Positions 18,717 to 25,219 of a stretch of DNA of 25,219 bases are shown one piece after another (position 1 is the stretch's first letter; every line of letters begins with the position of its first letter). The stretch covers positions 43,189 to 68,407 of the forward strand of contig HF993637.1 of NCBI GenBank assembly GCA_000433915.1, in the 5' to 3' direction. The notes under the pieces are model-generated. The model was not told the origin of the DNA. It did not search any database and saw only the letters and a program-made list of their open reading frames with translations. This DNA is from Clostridium sp. CAG:793. Its GTDB lineage: Bacteria > Bacillota > Clostridia > TANB77 > CAG-508. The position numbers were made by a program, and so were the translations under genes.

Positions 18717-18724
18717 GAGGTGAT
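18717..18724 (+). promoter_or_regulatory. Ribosome binding site fixing the spoIIE start at 18729
   Basis: GAGGTGAT matches the extended anti-16S consensus and ends 4 bases before the ATG at 18729. The in-frame GTG at 18720 lies inside this site and so cannot be the start. Confidence 0.85.
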
Positions 18725-18728
18725 AAAA

Positions 18729-21179
18729 ATGTTACAAAATTTTTCACAAAGTTATGATCAAAGCGAAGAAAAATACAAGACAAATGTTGATTATAAAGGT
18801 GCAATAGCTAAAATATTTACAGTGCAAAATATTTGTGTATACATATTAACATTTATGATTTCGATGGTGGGATTTGGAGCAAATGAAGGCTGGAAAATAG
18901 CACCATTTGGACTAGCTATGGTTGCAGCATGTATAAGTGCTGGACTACCAATGGTAATGGTATATATTGCAGGAATGCTCGGAACAGCAATAAAATTTGG
19001 CGGACAAGCAACATTAATATACATATTTACATCAATAGTATTATTAATGATGGTACTTATAAAAAAGCCAGTAAAAAATGAAGATGAAGCAGAGAAGACA
19101 CATCTTGGAGCATATCTATTTCTTTCGACATTTGCCGTACAGCTAATATGTACACTTATAAAAGGAATGTATATATATGATATATTGGTTGCGATTACAC
19201 TAAGTGTCGCAGGATATATTTTTTATAAAATATTTGTAAATTCAATAAATGTAATATCAGAATATGGAATAAAGAAAGTATTTTCAGTAGAAGAAGTAAT
19301 TGGTGCAAGTTTACTAGTTGCAATAGCAGTTAGTGCATTAGGACAAACATCAATAATGACATTTAATATAAGAAACATATTGTGTATATTCATGGTATTA
19401 GTATTAGGCTGGAGAAATGGTGTACTTGTTGGAGGAGTATCAGGTATAACAGTAGGAATAGTGCTAGGAATAATAGGTGACGGAACACCAACTGTAATTG
19501 CTGCGTATGCAATCTCTGGAATGATAGCAGGTTTATTAAATAGATGTGGTAAGATAGGAGTAATAGTAGGATTTATTATAGGAAATATACTAATTGCATA
19601 TAGTGCAAATGGTGGTATGAGCAATATAATAATGTTTCAAGAAATCCTAATTGCATCAGTAGGACTACTTGCAATGCCAAAAGTAAGTAAAATAAGCATA
19701 GACAAGATAATGCCTCAAACAAAGTTATTGCCAGAAGCAGGTAGAGCAATAGAAGGTGATGATGAAGCTATTGACAAACTAAATAGCATATCAAAAACAA
19801 TATCAGAAATGGCAAATAATTATAGAGAAGACGATTTTTATGAGCAAAATGAGCAATTATTTGAAGATGAATTAATTAAATCATTAGATGGAATGGAAGA
19901 CAATTTATTATATGATGATTTGTATAATAATGAAGATGGAATATTAGAAGATGTATTCAATAATTTGCAGGAAAATGGAATACTTACAGAAAATGGACTA
20001 ATTAGTATTTGTGCAAAACATAACATATATTTAATGAATTCAGATAATATTGAATCAAATAATGAAGAACAGACGGAAATTCGCAAGGTACTTAAAGTAA
20101 TAAATTCATCATATAGAATTTGCAAAGTAAATTTTGTATGGCAAAAGAAAATGGATGAAGTAAAATCCAATATGTCAGAACAATTAAAATCTGTGAAATC
20201 AGCAATAGAAGACATTACAGGTGATATGACACATAAGGCAGAAGAAGATAAATTTGCTGACAAAAAGCAGCAAATTATAGATGAACTAAAAAATAAAAAC
20301 ATACAATTACAAGATATAAATATTAAGCAAGAAGAATCAGGAAGATATATAATAAATGCGTATACGTCAATATGTAATGATGCAGAAGGAAAGTTATGCC
20401 CTATAAAGCCAATATCAAGAATTGCTAGCAAAGTATTAGGAGACCAATTAACAATCCAAGATCAGAAGTGTGGAATACGTTTAAATAAAGAAATGTGCAA
20501 TTATACATATATATCAGCTAATAAATATATAATTCAATCAGGAATTGCTAAAGCAAAGAAAGATGGCTCAATCGTATCAGGAGACATGATCTCTCAGATA
20601 CGATTAGGAGATGGAAAATACATGTATGCAATAAGTGATGGAATGGGTTCAGGACCAGATGCTATGAAAAACAGTAAGATAGCAATAAGTATGTTAGAGA
20701 GACTATTAGGCTCAGGATTTAACAAAGACACATCAATAAAACTAATAAACTCAGCAATACTAACAGCTAATAAAGACGACAACTATGCAACATTAGATAT
20801 ATCAATTCTAGACTTATATGCAGGAAATATGGAATTACTTAAAAACGGAGCTTGCCCAACCTATGTAAAGAAAAATAGAAATGTAAGTTTAATAAAATCA
20901 ACATCATTACCTACTGGAATCATGAAAAATATACAAATTGATACTTATGATAAAGACTTAGAAGATGGAGATATCGTAGTAATGTGTAGTGATGGTATAC
21001 TAGATTCAAATATGGAATTTGCTAATAGAGATTTATGGCTTAAATATTTACTAGAAGACATACAAACTGATATTCCAGAAAGGATAGCAGATATAATTTT
21101 AAGAGAAGCAATAGACAACTGTGTAGGAAAACCAAAGGACGATATGAGTGTAATTGTATTTAAAGTTATGAAAAAATAA
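18729..21179 (+). CDS. spoIIE: Stage II sporulation protein E (SpoIIE), PP2C-family serine phosphatase
   Basis: SpoIIE dephosphorylates the anti-anti-sigma factor SpoIIAA, releasing sigma-F in the forespore, and also associates with the polar septum. The 816-residue protein has the family layout: several hydrophobic helices over about residues 27-320, a charged, helix-rich central region (about 330-560) and a C-terminal PP2C phosphatase. In the phosphatase, ISDGMGSG carries a metal-binding aspartate (Asp637), CSDGILDS gives a second metal site, and the end has KDDMSVIV, the late PP2C aspartate motif. Length is close to the usual 800 or so residues. The ATG at 18729 is chosen over the GTG at 18720 because of the ribosome binding site. 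The upstream region carries a Spo0A box. The tilS-hpt-ftsH genes that often follow spoIIE are absent here. Confidence 0.95.
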   Translation: MLQNFSQSYDQSEEKYKTNVDYKGAIAKIFTVQNICVYILTFMISMVGFGANEGWKIAPFGLAMVAACISAGLPMVMVYIAGMLGTAIKFGGQATLIYIFTSIVLLMMVLIKKPVKNEDEAEKTHLGAYLFLSTFAVQLICTLIKGMYIYDILVAITLSVAGYIFYKIFVNSINVISEYGIKKVFSVEEVIGASLLVAIAVSALGQTSIMTFNIRNILCIFMVLVLGWRNGVLVGGVSGITVGIVLGIIGDGTPTVIAAYAISGMIAGLLNRCGKIGVIVGFIIGNILIAYSANGGMSNIIMFQEILIASVGLLAMPKVSKISIDKIMPQTKLLPEAGRAIEGDDEAIDKLNSISKTISEMANNYREDDFYEQNEQLFEDELIKSLDGMEDNLLYDDLYNNEDGILEDVFNNLQENGILTENGLISICAKHNIYLMNSDNIESNNEEQTEIRKVLKVINSSYRICKVNFVWQKKMDEVKSNMSEQLKSVKSAIEDITGDMTHKAEEDKFADKKQQIIDELKNKNIQLQDINIKQEESGRYIINAYTSICNDAEGKLCPIKPISRIASKVLGDQLTIQDQKCGIRLNKEMCNYTYISANKYIIQSGIAKAKKDGSIVSGDMISQIRLGDGKYMYAISDGMGSGPDAMKNSKIAISMLERLLGSGFNKDTSIKLINSAILTANKDDNYATLDISILDLYAGNMELLKNGACPTYVKKNRNVSLIKSTSLPTGIMKNIQIDTYDKDLEDGDIVVMCSDGILDSNMEFANRDLWLKYLLEDIQTDIPERIADIILREAIDNCVGKPKDDMSVIVFKVMKK

Positions 21180-21213
21180 TATATATATAGCTTAATACTT
21201 GAAAAAAACTTAG

Positions 21214-21273
21214 AAAACTGATATATTATAATTGACTTTTATATAAGAAAGGAGATTATAATATATCAGTTTT
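21214..21273. repeat. 19-bp perfect inverted repeat between spoIIE and the WG-repeat gene
   Basis: Arms 21214-21232 and 21255-21273 are exact reverse complements (outer end AAAACTGAT...ATCAGTTTT), separated by 22 bases. The right arm contains a TATAAT and the left arm its mirror image; the spacer ends in AAAGGAG, a ribosome binding site. It could be an operator for a dimeric regulator, an RNA hairpin showing the ribosome binding site in its loop, or a weak AT-rich terminator of spoIIE (TTTTATT follows). Confidence 0.8.
21232..21262 (+). promoter_or_regulatory. Possible promoter of the WG-repeat gene
   Basis: TTGACT (21232-21237) and TATAAT (21257-21262) are near-consensus but 19 bp apart, slightly long. 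Transcription would start near 21268, leaving a short leader without a ribosome binding site before the ATG at 21295. The -10 lies inside the right arm of the inverted repeat. Confidence 0.4.
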
Positions 21274-21294
21274 ATTGATTATTATAAACAATAT

Positions 21295-22821
21295 ATGGGA
21301 AGAGGAAGAAGATATGATGGTGGAGAGCCACGATTAAATATAAAAAAAGTTATAGCTACAATATTCGTATTAATAGTTATAATAATGGCAGTGGTATTAA
21401 TAATAAAAATGCCCAAAAATACAAAGAAGGTAGAAAGTAAGAATGTAGCCAATTCGTTCATTTCAGTATATACGAATGGTAAATGGGGAGTAATAAACTC
21501 AAAAGGTGAATATGTAATAAAACCAGAATATAGTGACATGATAGTTATTCCAGATTCAACAAAAGCAGTGTTTATATGCTCAGAAAATGTGGATTTGGAC
21601 AAAGGAACATTTGATTCATATGCAGTAGATAGTAATTCTAAAAAGCTATTTGAGGATTATGATAAAGTAGAAGCTGTGCAGAACATTGATAAATACGGAA
21701 ATATATTTTATGATACAACAGTATTAAAAGTACAAAAAGACGGAAAATATGGGCTAATTAATTTTAATGGAAAAGGCTTGCTAACATGTGAATATACATC
21801 AATAGAACCATTAACAGGAGTAAGCAATAGTTTAGTAACAGATCTAGATGGTAAAAAAGGATTAGTAGATAGCAGTGGAAGCGTAATAATTGAAAACAAA
21901 TATACAGAAATAAAAGCATTAACAGGAAAATATGAAGATGGATATGTTGTAAAAGATGAAAGTGGAAAATATGGATTAATCAATTATAACAAAAAGCAGG
22001 TATTAAGCTGTAGATATACTGAAATTACAGGTGTATGTGGAAGCAATATGTATATTGTAAAAGAAGGACAAGACTTAGAACTTATTACGGCAGATGGAAC
22101 AGTAAAATTAAAGAATAAATTTAGTCAAGCAACAAGCATAGATAATAGTAACATCATAGTTAAGAATGGAAATGAATATTCAGTTATATCAGCAGAAGGA
22201 AATGATGTTATAAAAGGTGGTTATCAATATCTAGCTTATGCATTTGACGGAAACTATATAGCACAAAAAGATAATAAATATGGAATAATAAATACATCGG
22301 GTGAAACAAAAGTACAATTTATGTATAATAAAATAAATTACATGAATGAAGAAGGATTTATAGAAGCTGATAGAGCAGATGGAAATACAGATTTAATTGA
22401 TGCAAACTTTGAAGTAAAAGCAACAGGAATAGTATCTGAGATAAATACAAAATCAGGATATATAAAGGTAAGAAAAGACGGAGAATATAAATATTACAAC
22501 TTTAGATTAGAAGAAAAAGAAATAAAAGATGTACTTTCTGCAAATACATTATATTTATCAAAACAAAATGGTAAATACGGATTTGTAGATAAAAATGGAG
22601 TTGTAATAGTAGACTATATTTATGATGATGCAACAGAGCAGAATGAATATGGTTATGCAGGAGTAAAGAAAGATGGCAAATGGGGAGCAATAGACTCAAC
22701 AGGAAAAGTAATAGTTAATCCAACATATACATTAAGCCAGAATACAGTAGTAAGCTTTATTGCAAGATGGCATCTAGCACCAGATTTAAATGCAAATTAT
22801 TATACTGATGAAAACGAATAA
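21295..22821 (+). CDS. Membrane-anchored WG-repeat protein
   Basis: This 508-residue protein has a short basic N-terminus (GRGRR), one membrane helix (about 19-40) and a long outer part made of WG (KWG) repeats, a beta-rich repeat of unknown function. At least seven copies can be read, for example NGKWGVINSKGEYVIKPEY, DGKYGLINFNGKGLLTCEY, SGKYGLINYNKKQVLSCRY, NGKYGFVDKNGVVIVDYIY and DGKWGAIDSTGKVIVNPTY. With the basic residues before the helix, the repeats should face outside the membrane, or the intermembrane space in a forespore. The ATG at 21295 has no ribosome binding site at the normal distance; AAAGGAG lies 40 bases upstream at 21248-21254 within an inverted repeat, and the frame stays open to 21262 with only rare ATC or ATT start codons, so the start is uncertain. 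It follows spoIIE by 115 bp, but a sporulation role is only a guess. Confidence 0.85.
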   Translation: MGRGRRYDGGEPRLNIKKVIATIFVLIVIIMAVVLIIKMPKNTKKVESKNVANSFISVYTNGKWGVINSKGEYVIKPEYSDMIVIPDSTKAVFICSENVDLDKGTFDSYAVDSNSKKLFEDYDKVEAVQNIDKYGNIFYDTTVLKVQKDGKYGLINFNGKGLLTCEYTSIEPLTGVSNSLVTDLDGKKGLVDSSGSVIIENKYTEIKALTGKYEDGYVVKDESGKYGLINYNKKQVLSCRYTEITGVCGSNMYIVKEGQDLELITADGTVKLKNKFSQATSIDNSNIIVKNGNEYSVISAEGNDVIKGGYQYLAYAFDGNYIAQKDNKYGIINTSGETKVQFMYNKINYMNEEGFIEADRADGNTDLIDANFEVKATGIVSEINTKSGYIKVRKDGEYKYYNFRLEEKEIKDVLSANTLYLSKQNGKYGFVDKNGVVIVDYIYDDATEQNEYGYAGVKKDGKWGAIDSTGKVIVNPTYTLSQNTVVSFIARWHLAPDLNANYYTDENE

Positions 22822-22840
22822 TTAATTAACGTATGAGAAA

Positions 22841-22855
22841 GACAGTTATACTGTC
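22841..22855. repeat. Short inverted repeat just before the ribosome binding site of the next gene
   Basis: GACAGT and ACTGTC flank TAT, and AAAGGAGG follows 1 base later. It could be a small RNA hairpin next to the ribosome binding site or an operator half-site pair; at 6 bp per arm chance is not excluded. Confidence 0.4.
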
Positions 22856-22856
22856 A

Positions 22857-22864
22857 AAAGGAGG
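22857..22864 (+). promoter_or_regulatory. Ribosome binding site fixing the start of the unrecognised gene at 22869
   Basis: AAAGGAGG lies 4 bases before the ATG at 22869. The in-frame ATG at 22833 has no such site and would place this motif and a hairpin inside the coding region. Confidence 0.85.
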
Positions 22865-22868
22865 ATTT

Positions 22869-23642
22869 ATGGAACAAAAGAAAATTCATCCATATTTAAT
22901 TGATGAAAAAAGAATGGCAGGCTATTATGAATTATTACTAGAGGACAAATTTACACTTAAACTATTTGAGAAGAAGAAAGATAAAGGAATATATGATTAT
23001 TTCTTGCCAATAGCAAGAAGCTTTATGTTCTGGACATTTGACTTAAATTTTAAAGAAGACATAGACGAATATAAAGAGATGGACAATGACCTAAAAGCTG
23101 CTGTTTGCAGTAGATATACATGTAATATATTCGAAAAAGGAAATGATAGAATAGTATGTTTTAATACAGGTATATGTTTTGCAATAACAGATGATATAAA
23201 AACAATAAAAAAAGTTACTAAATATGAACAAGGAACAAAAATGGAATTAATAAATCTTAGAAGTGAAGATTATTATATTCCTAAAGATGAGAAAGAGCAG
23301 CATTTATATGCATATATAATGGAATTATATAAATTAATATATTTAAAACTATTAAATAAAGACATTCATGATATTGATTTATTTGATAAAGCACGCAATT
23401 CATTTGTAAAATTCACACAAGATGTATATGAAGTTGATATAACAGACAAAGATACATTTTGCGAAAAAGTAGAAAAAGAATTGAAAATGGATTCGCTATA
23501 TGTAATGGTAGAAAATCAATTCGAATTATTATATAAAAATAATAAAATGAATGAAAACATATCAACTAAAAGATTTTTAATAATCATGTTAGTTGTGTTT
23601 ATCATAATTGGAATAGCAAATTTATTAAACTGGCTTGGCTAA
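22869..23642 (+). CDS. Unrecognised protein with a C-terminal membrane helix
   Basis: I do not recognise this 257-residue protein. It starts MEQKKIHPYL, has no signal peptide, and is a mixed, charged soluble domain up to about residue 230 (a central FNTGICFAITDD stretch looks like a buried beta hairpin; a Lys/Leu-rich helical part follows). It ends in one hydrophobic helix (about 236-254, FLIIMLVVFIIIGIANLL) and a three-residue tail, the layout of a tail-anchored membrane protein with its domain in the cytoplasm. It lies 47 bp after the WG-repeat gene and 24 bp before acpS, so it probably shares a transcript with both. The start follows the ribosome binding site at 22857-22864. Function unknown; no catalytic motif was found. 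Confidence 0.8.
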   Translation: MEQKKIHPYLIDEKRMAGYYELLLEDKFTLKLFEKKKDKGIYDYFLPIARSFMFWTFDLNFKEDIDEYKEMDNDLKAAVCSRYTCNIFEKGNDRIVCFNTGICFAITDDIKTIKKVTKYEQGTKMELINLRSEDYYIPKDEKEQHLYAYIMELYKLIYLKLLNKDIHDIDLFDKARNSFVKFTQDVYEVDITDKDTFCEKVEKELKMDSLYVMVENQFELLYKNNKMNENISTKRFLIIMLVVFIIIGIANLLNWLG

Positions 23643-23666
23643 GAATAAAAATGAAGGGAATAAAAT

Positions 23667-24029
23667 ATGAAAGTTACAGTGGGAACTGATATAATAGAAG
23701 TCAGCAGAATAGAAGAGGCATTAGAAAGTGATAAATTCAAGACAATGGTATTTACAGATAAAGAAATAAAATATTGTGAAAGCAAGAAGAAAATGAGATA
23801 TGAACATTATGCAGCAAGATTTGCTGGAAAAGAAGCAACATTTAAGGCAATATCAAAATACTTAGATGATAAATATTCTGTATCTTGGAAAAATATAGAG
23901 ATATTAAATGATAAGCAAGGAAGACCGTATGTTAATTTAATAGGAGTGGACTTAAAAAAAGCAGACATAGATATTAGCTTATCACATTTAAAAGAATATG
24001 CAGTTGCAAATGTTTCAGTTTGCGTATAA
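23667..24029 (+). CDS. acpS: Holo-[acyl-carrier-protein] synthase (AcpS)
   Basis: AcpS transfers the 4'-phosphopantetheine arm of coenzyme A to a serine of acyl carrier protein, making the active carrier for fatty acid synthesis in the cytoplasm. The 120-residue length is normal for this small trimeric enzyme. The N-terminal VGTDIIEVSRI carries the magnesium-binding aspartate (Asp8), and ARFAGKEATFKA carries the second ligand (Glu56) with its lysine (Lys55). GRPYV and ISLSHLKEYAVA are the other family signatures. A GAAGGGA site precedes the ATG. The gene lies 24 bp after the unrecognised tail-anchored protein gene and is followed by a terminator, so it appears to be the last gene of its operon. 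Confidence 0.96.
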   Translation: MKVTVGTDIIEVSRIEEALESDKFKTMVFTDKEIKYCESKKKMRYEHYAARFAGKEATFKAISKYLDDKYSVSWKNIEILNDKQGRPYVNLIGVDLKKADIDISLSHLKEYAVANVSVCV

Positions 24030-24034
24030 AATAT

Positions 24035-24061
24035 AGACTTCCATTAAAGTGGGAGTCTTTT
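24035..24061 (+). terminator. Probable Rho-independent terminator after acpS
   Basis: A 9-bp stem with one G-T wobble (AGACTTCCA at 24035-24043 with TGGGAGTCT at 24050-24058) and a 6-base loop is followed by TTTT. It starts 5 bp after the acpS stop codon. The T tract is short, so some read-through into tatD is likely. Confidence 0.75.
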
Positions 24062-24080
24062 ATACTAAAGGAGGATAATA

Positions 24081-24890
24081 ATGTTAGAATTATTTGATAA
24101 TCATGCACATTATGATGATGAGAAATTTAATGAAGATAGAGATGAAGTAATAAGAAAAGTACACGAGAGTGGTGTAACTAAATTTATTAGTGCAGGATAT
24201 AGTTTAGAAGGATCTCGTGATGGGCTAGAACTTGCGAAACAATATGATTATATATATACAACAGCCGGAATTTCACCAAATGACTTAAGCAAAAATTTTA
24301 TGAGTGATATTAATGAAATAAATAGAATGCTAGAAAAAGAGCAAGAACTTATAGAGGCTAATCGTATGATAGGAAATAAACTAAGAAGGATTGTAGCCGT
24401 TGGAGAAATTGGACTAGATTATCATTATGATACAGATAAAGATTGGCAAAAGAAAGCTTTTAAAATGCAGATAGATCTTGCAAATAAACATAAACTACCA
24501 ATAGTAATTCATACAAGAGATGCTGTAATGGATACATTGCAGATATTAAAAGATAATCCAGTAGACAAAAAAGGAGTATTTCATTGTTGCCCATTTAATA
24601 GAGAATTGGTAAAAGAAGCATTAAAGATGGGATTTTATATTTCAATAGCAGGACCTGTAACATTTAAAAATTCTAAAAATGCAGAAGAAATAGTAAATAT
24701 GATTCCATTAGATCGTATTTTAATTGAAACTGATAGCCCATATTTAGCACCAGAGCCAGTTAGAGGAACTAGAAATGATTCAAGAAATGTGAGATATATA
24801 GCTCAGAAAATAGCTGATTTTAGAAATATGAAGATAGATGATATTGCAAAATATACATATAATAATGCTTGCAAGATTTATAATATATAA
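24081..24890 (+). CDS. tatD: TatD-family metal-dependent hydrolase (putative deoxyribonuclease)
   Basis: TatD enzymes are cytoplasmic TIM-barrel metal hydrolases of the amidohydrolase superfamily; studied members act as DNases. The 269-residue protein shows the metal-site pattern: NHAH near the start (His8, His10), GEIGLDYHYD (Glu109), VIHTRDA (His144), FHCC (His168) and ETDSPYLAP (Asp218). It is slightly longer than most because of about 14 extra residues near 80-100, and the usual GxHP motif reads GISPND (residues 63-68), so one conserved histidine is replaced by serine. AAAGGAGG lies 6 bases before the ATG. It stands between the acpS terminator and the lemA promoter; no promoter of its own was identified with confidence, so it may rely on read-through. 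Confidence 0.92.
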   Translation: MLELFDNHAHYDDEKFNEDRDEVIRKVHESGVTKFISAGYSLEGSRDGLELAKQYDYIYTTAGISPNDLSKNFMSDINEINRMLEKEQELIEANRMIGNKLRRIVAVGEIGLDYHYDTDKDWQKKAFKMQIDLANKHKLPIVIHTRDAVMDTLQILKDNPVDKKGVFHCCPFNRELVKEALKMGFYISIAGPVTFKNSKNAEEIVNMIPLDRILIETDSPYLAPEPVRGTRNDSRNVRYIAQKIADFRNMKIDDIAKYTYNNACKIYNI

Positions 24891-24899
24891 TGGGGTATA

Positions 24900-24928
24900 T
24901 TGTTAAAAAAATATTTATATGATATACT
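24900..24928 (+). promoter_or_regulatory. Extended -10 promoter of the LemA-family gene
   Basis: TTGTTA (24900-24905) and TATACT (24923-24928) are 17 bp apart, and TG one base before the -10 (24920-24921) makes it an extended -10 element. Transcription would start near 24935, with AAAAGGAGG at 24956-24964 before the ATG at 24973. Confidence 0.75.
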
Positions 24929-24972
24929 AGAGTTATTAAAGCTGTAAAAAGCAAGAAAAGGAGGAAACCATT

Positions 24973-25219
24973 ATGTGGTGGATTATTTTAGGTGTAATTA
25001 TTGTATTAGCTATTATAATAGCAATTATGTACAATTCATTAGTTACATTAAAGCAAAGAACGCAAAATGCATGGAGTCAAATAGATGTTCAATTACAGAG
25101 AAGATTTGATTTAATTCCAAATTTAGTAGAATGTGTAAAAGGATATATGACACATGAAAGTGAAACATTAGAAAATGTTACAAAATTACGTACATCATGG
25201 TCAGAAGCCACAACGGCTG
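24973..25219 (+). CDS. lemA: LemA-family membrane protein (3' end outside window)
   Basis: The first 82 codons are present. After a short MWW start comes one membrane helix (about 4-20), then YNSLVTLKQRTQNAWSQIDV and QLQRRFDLIPNLVECVKGYM, the family signature of LemA (PF04011), and the start of the long helical bundle. LemA proteins are small (about 185-200 residues), with a short N-terminal anchor and a helical domain; their biochemical role is not settled. They are often followed by a membrane or metalloprotease gene, which would lie off the right edge. The gene has its own promoter and a strong ribosome binding site 8 bases before the ATG. Confidence 0.93.
   Translation, partial: MWWIILGVIIVLAIIIAIMYNSLVTLKQRTQNAWSQIDVQLQRRFDLIPNLVECVKGYMTHESETLENVTKLRTSWSEATTA

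Noticed and set aside
18720..18722. GTG at 18720 as the spoIIE start
   Set aside because: It lies within the ribosome binding site GAGGTGAT that serves the ATG at 18729.
19838..20431. Long minus-strand ORFs such as this one (197 codons) and 11928-12515 (195 codons)
   Set aside because: They lie wholly antisense to spoIIE and A2, have Ser/Phe/Leu-rich composition typical of the complement of A-rich genes, and lack ribosome binding sites or recognisable domains.
22833..22868. Upstream ATG at 22833 for the tail-anchored protein
   Set aside because: No ribosome binding site before it; it would translate through a perfect AAAGGAGG site well placed for the ATG at 22869.
24004..24032. Promoter-like TTGCAA-17 bp-TAAAAT at the end of acpS, possibly for tatD
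   Set aside because: The transcript would start inside the stem of the acpS terminator, and matches of this quality are common in such AT-rich DNA.

Overview
The window looks like an AT-rich, spore-forming Firmicute, most likely a member of Clostridia. Reasons: low GC (about 30% by eye), A-ending codons, strong AAGGAGG-type ribosome binding sites, standard TGG tryptophan codons, a spoIIE sporulation gene with a Spo0A-box-like promoter, and very large Gram-positive surface proteins. The mix of giant DUF11/SdrD_B proteins with a spore former resembles uncultured gut Clostridia, but that placement is inference. All genes are on the + strand.

Region 1 (1-18464, about 73% of the window) is a tandem duplication of a two-gene surface-protein cassette. 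Each cassette has an 'A' gene (DUF11 repeats, one SdrD_B module with a calcium-binding-like loop, a C-terminal membrane helix) followed 14-19 bp later by a 'B' gene (signal peptide, an N-terminal segment with Cys and Gln motifs like those of thioester-forming adhesin domains, SdrD_B-like modules, a shared C-terminal module, a PTG-type sorting-like motif, a membrane helix and a basic tail). Cassette 1 is A1 (enters from the left edge, 5' end missing) and B1. Cassette 2 is A2 and B2. A terminator follows B1, a strong sigma-A-type promoter precedes A2, and a second terminator follows B2, so the cassettes look like separate transcription units. My reading is that B is a covalent adhesin of the thioester ('harpoon') type on a long stalk and A is a co-expressed surface partner. 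No sortase gene is in the window.

Region 2 (18465-21179) is spoIIE, the membrane-bound PP2C phosphatase that activates sigma-F. A Spo0A-box match overlaps a consensus -35 that is 21 bp from a TAAAAT -10, as expected for a Spo0A-driven sporulation promoter.

Region 3 (21180-25219) holds a membrane-anchored WG-repeat protein preceded by a striking 19-bp perfect inverted repeat, an unrecognised protein with a C-terminal membrane helix, acpS (holo-ACP synthase), a terminator, a TatD-family metal-dependent hydrolase, and the first 82 codons of a LemA-family membrane protein behind its own promoter. No tRNA, rRNA, CRISPR array, insertion sequence or phage gene was seen.
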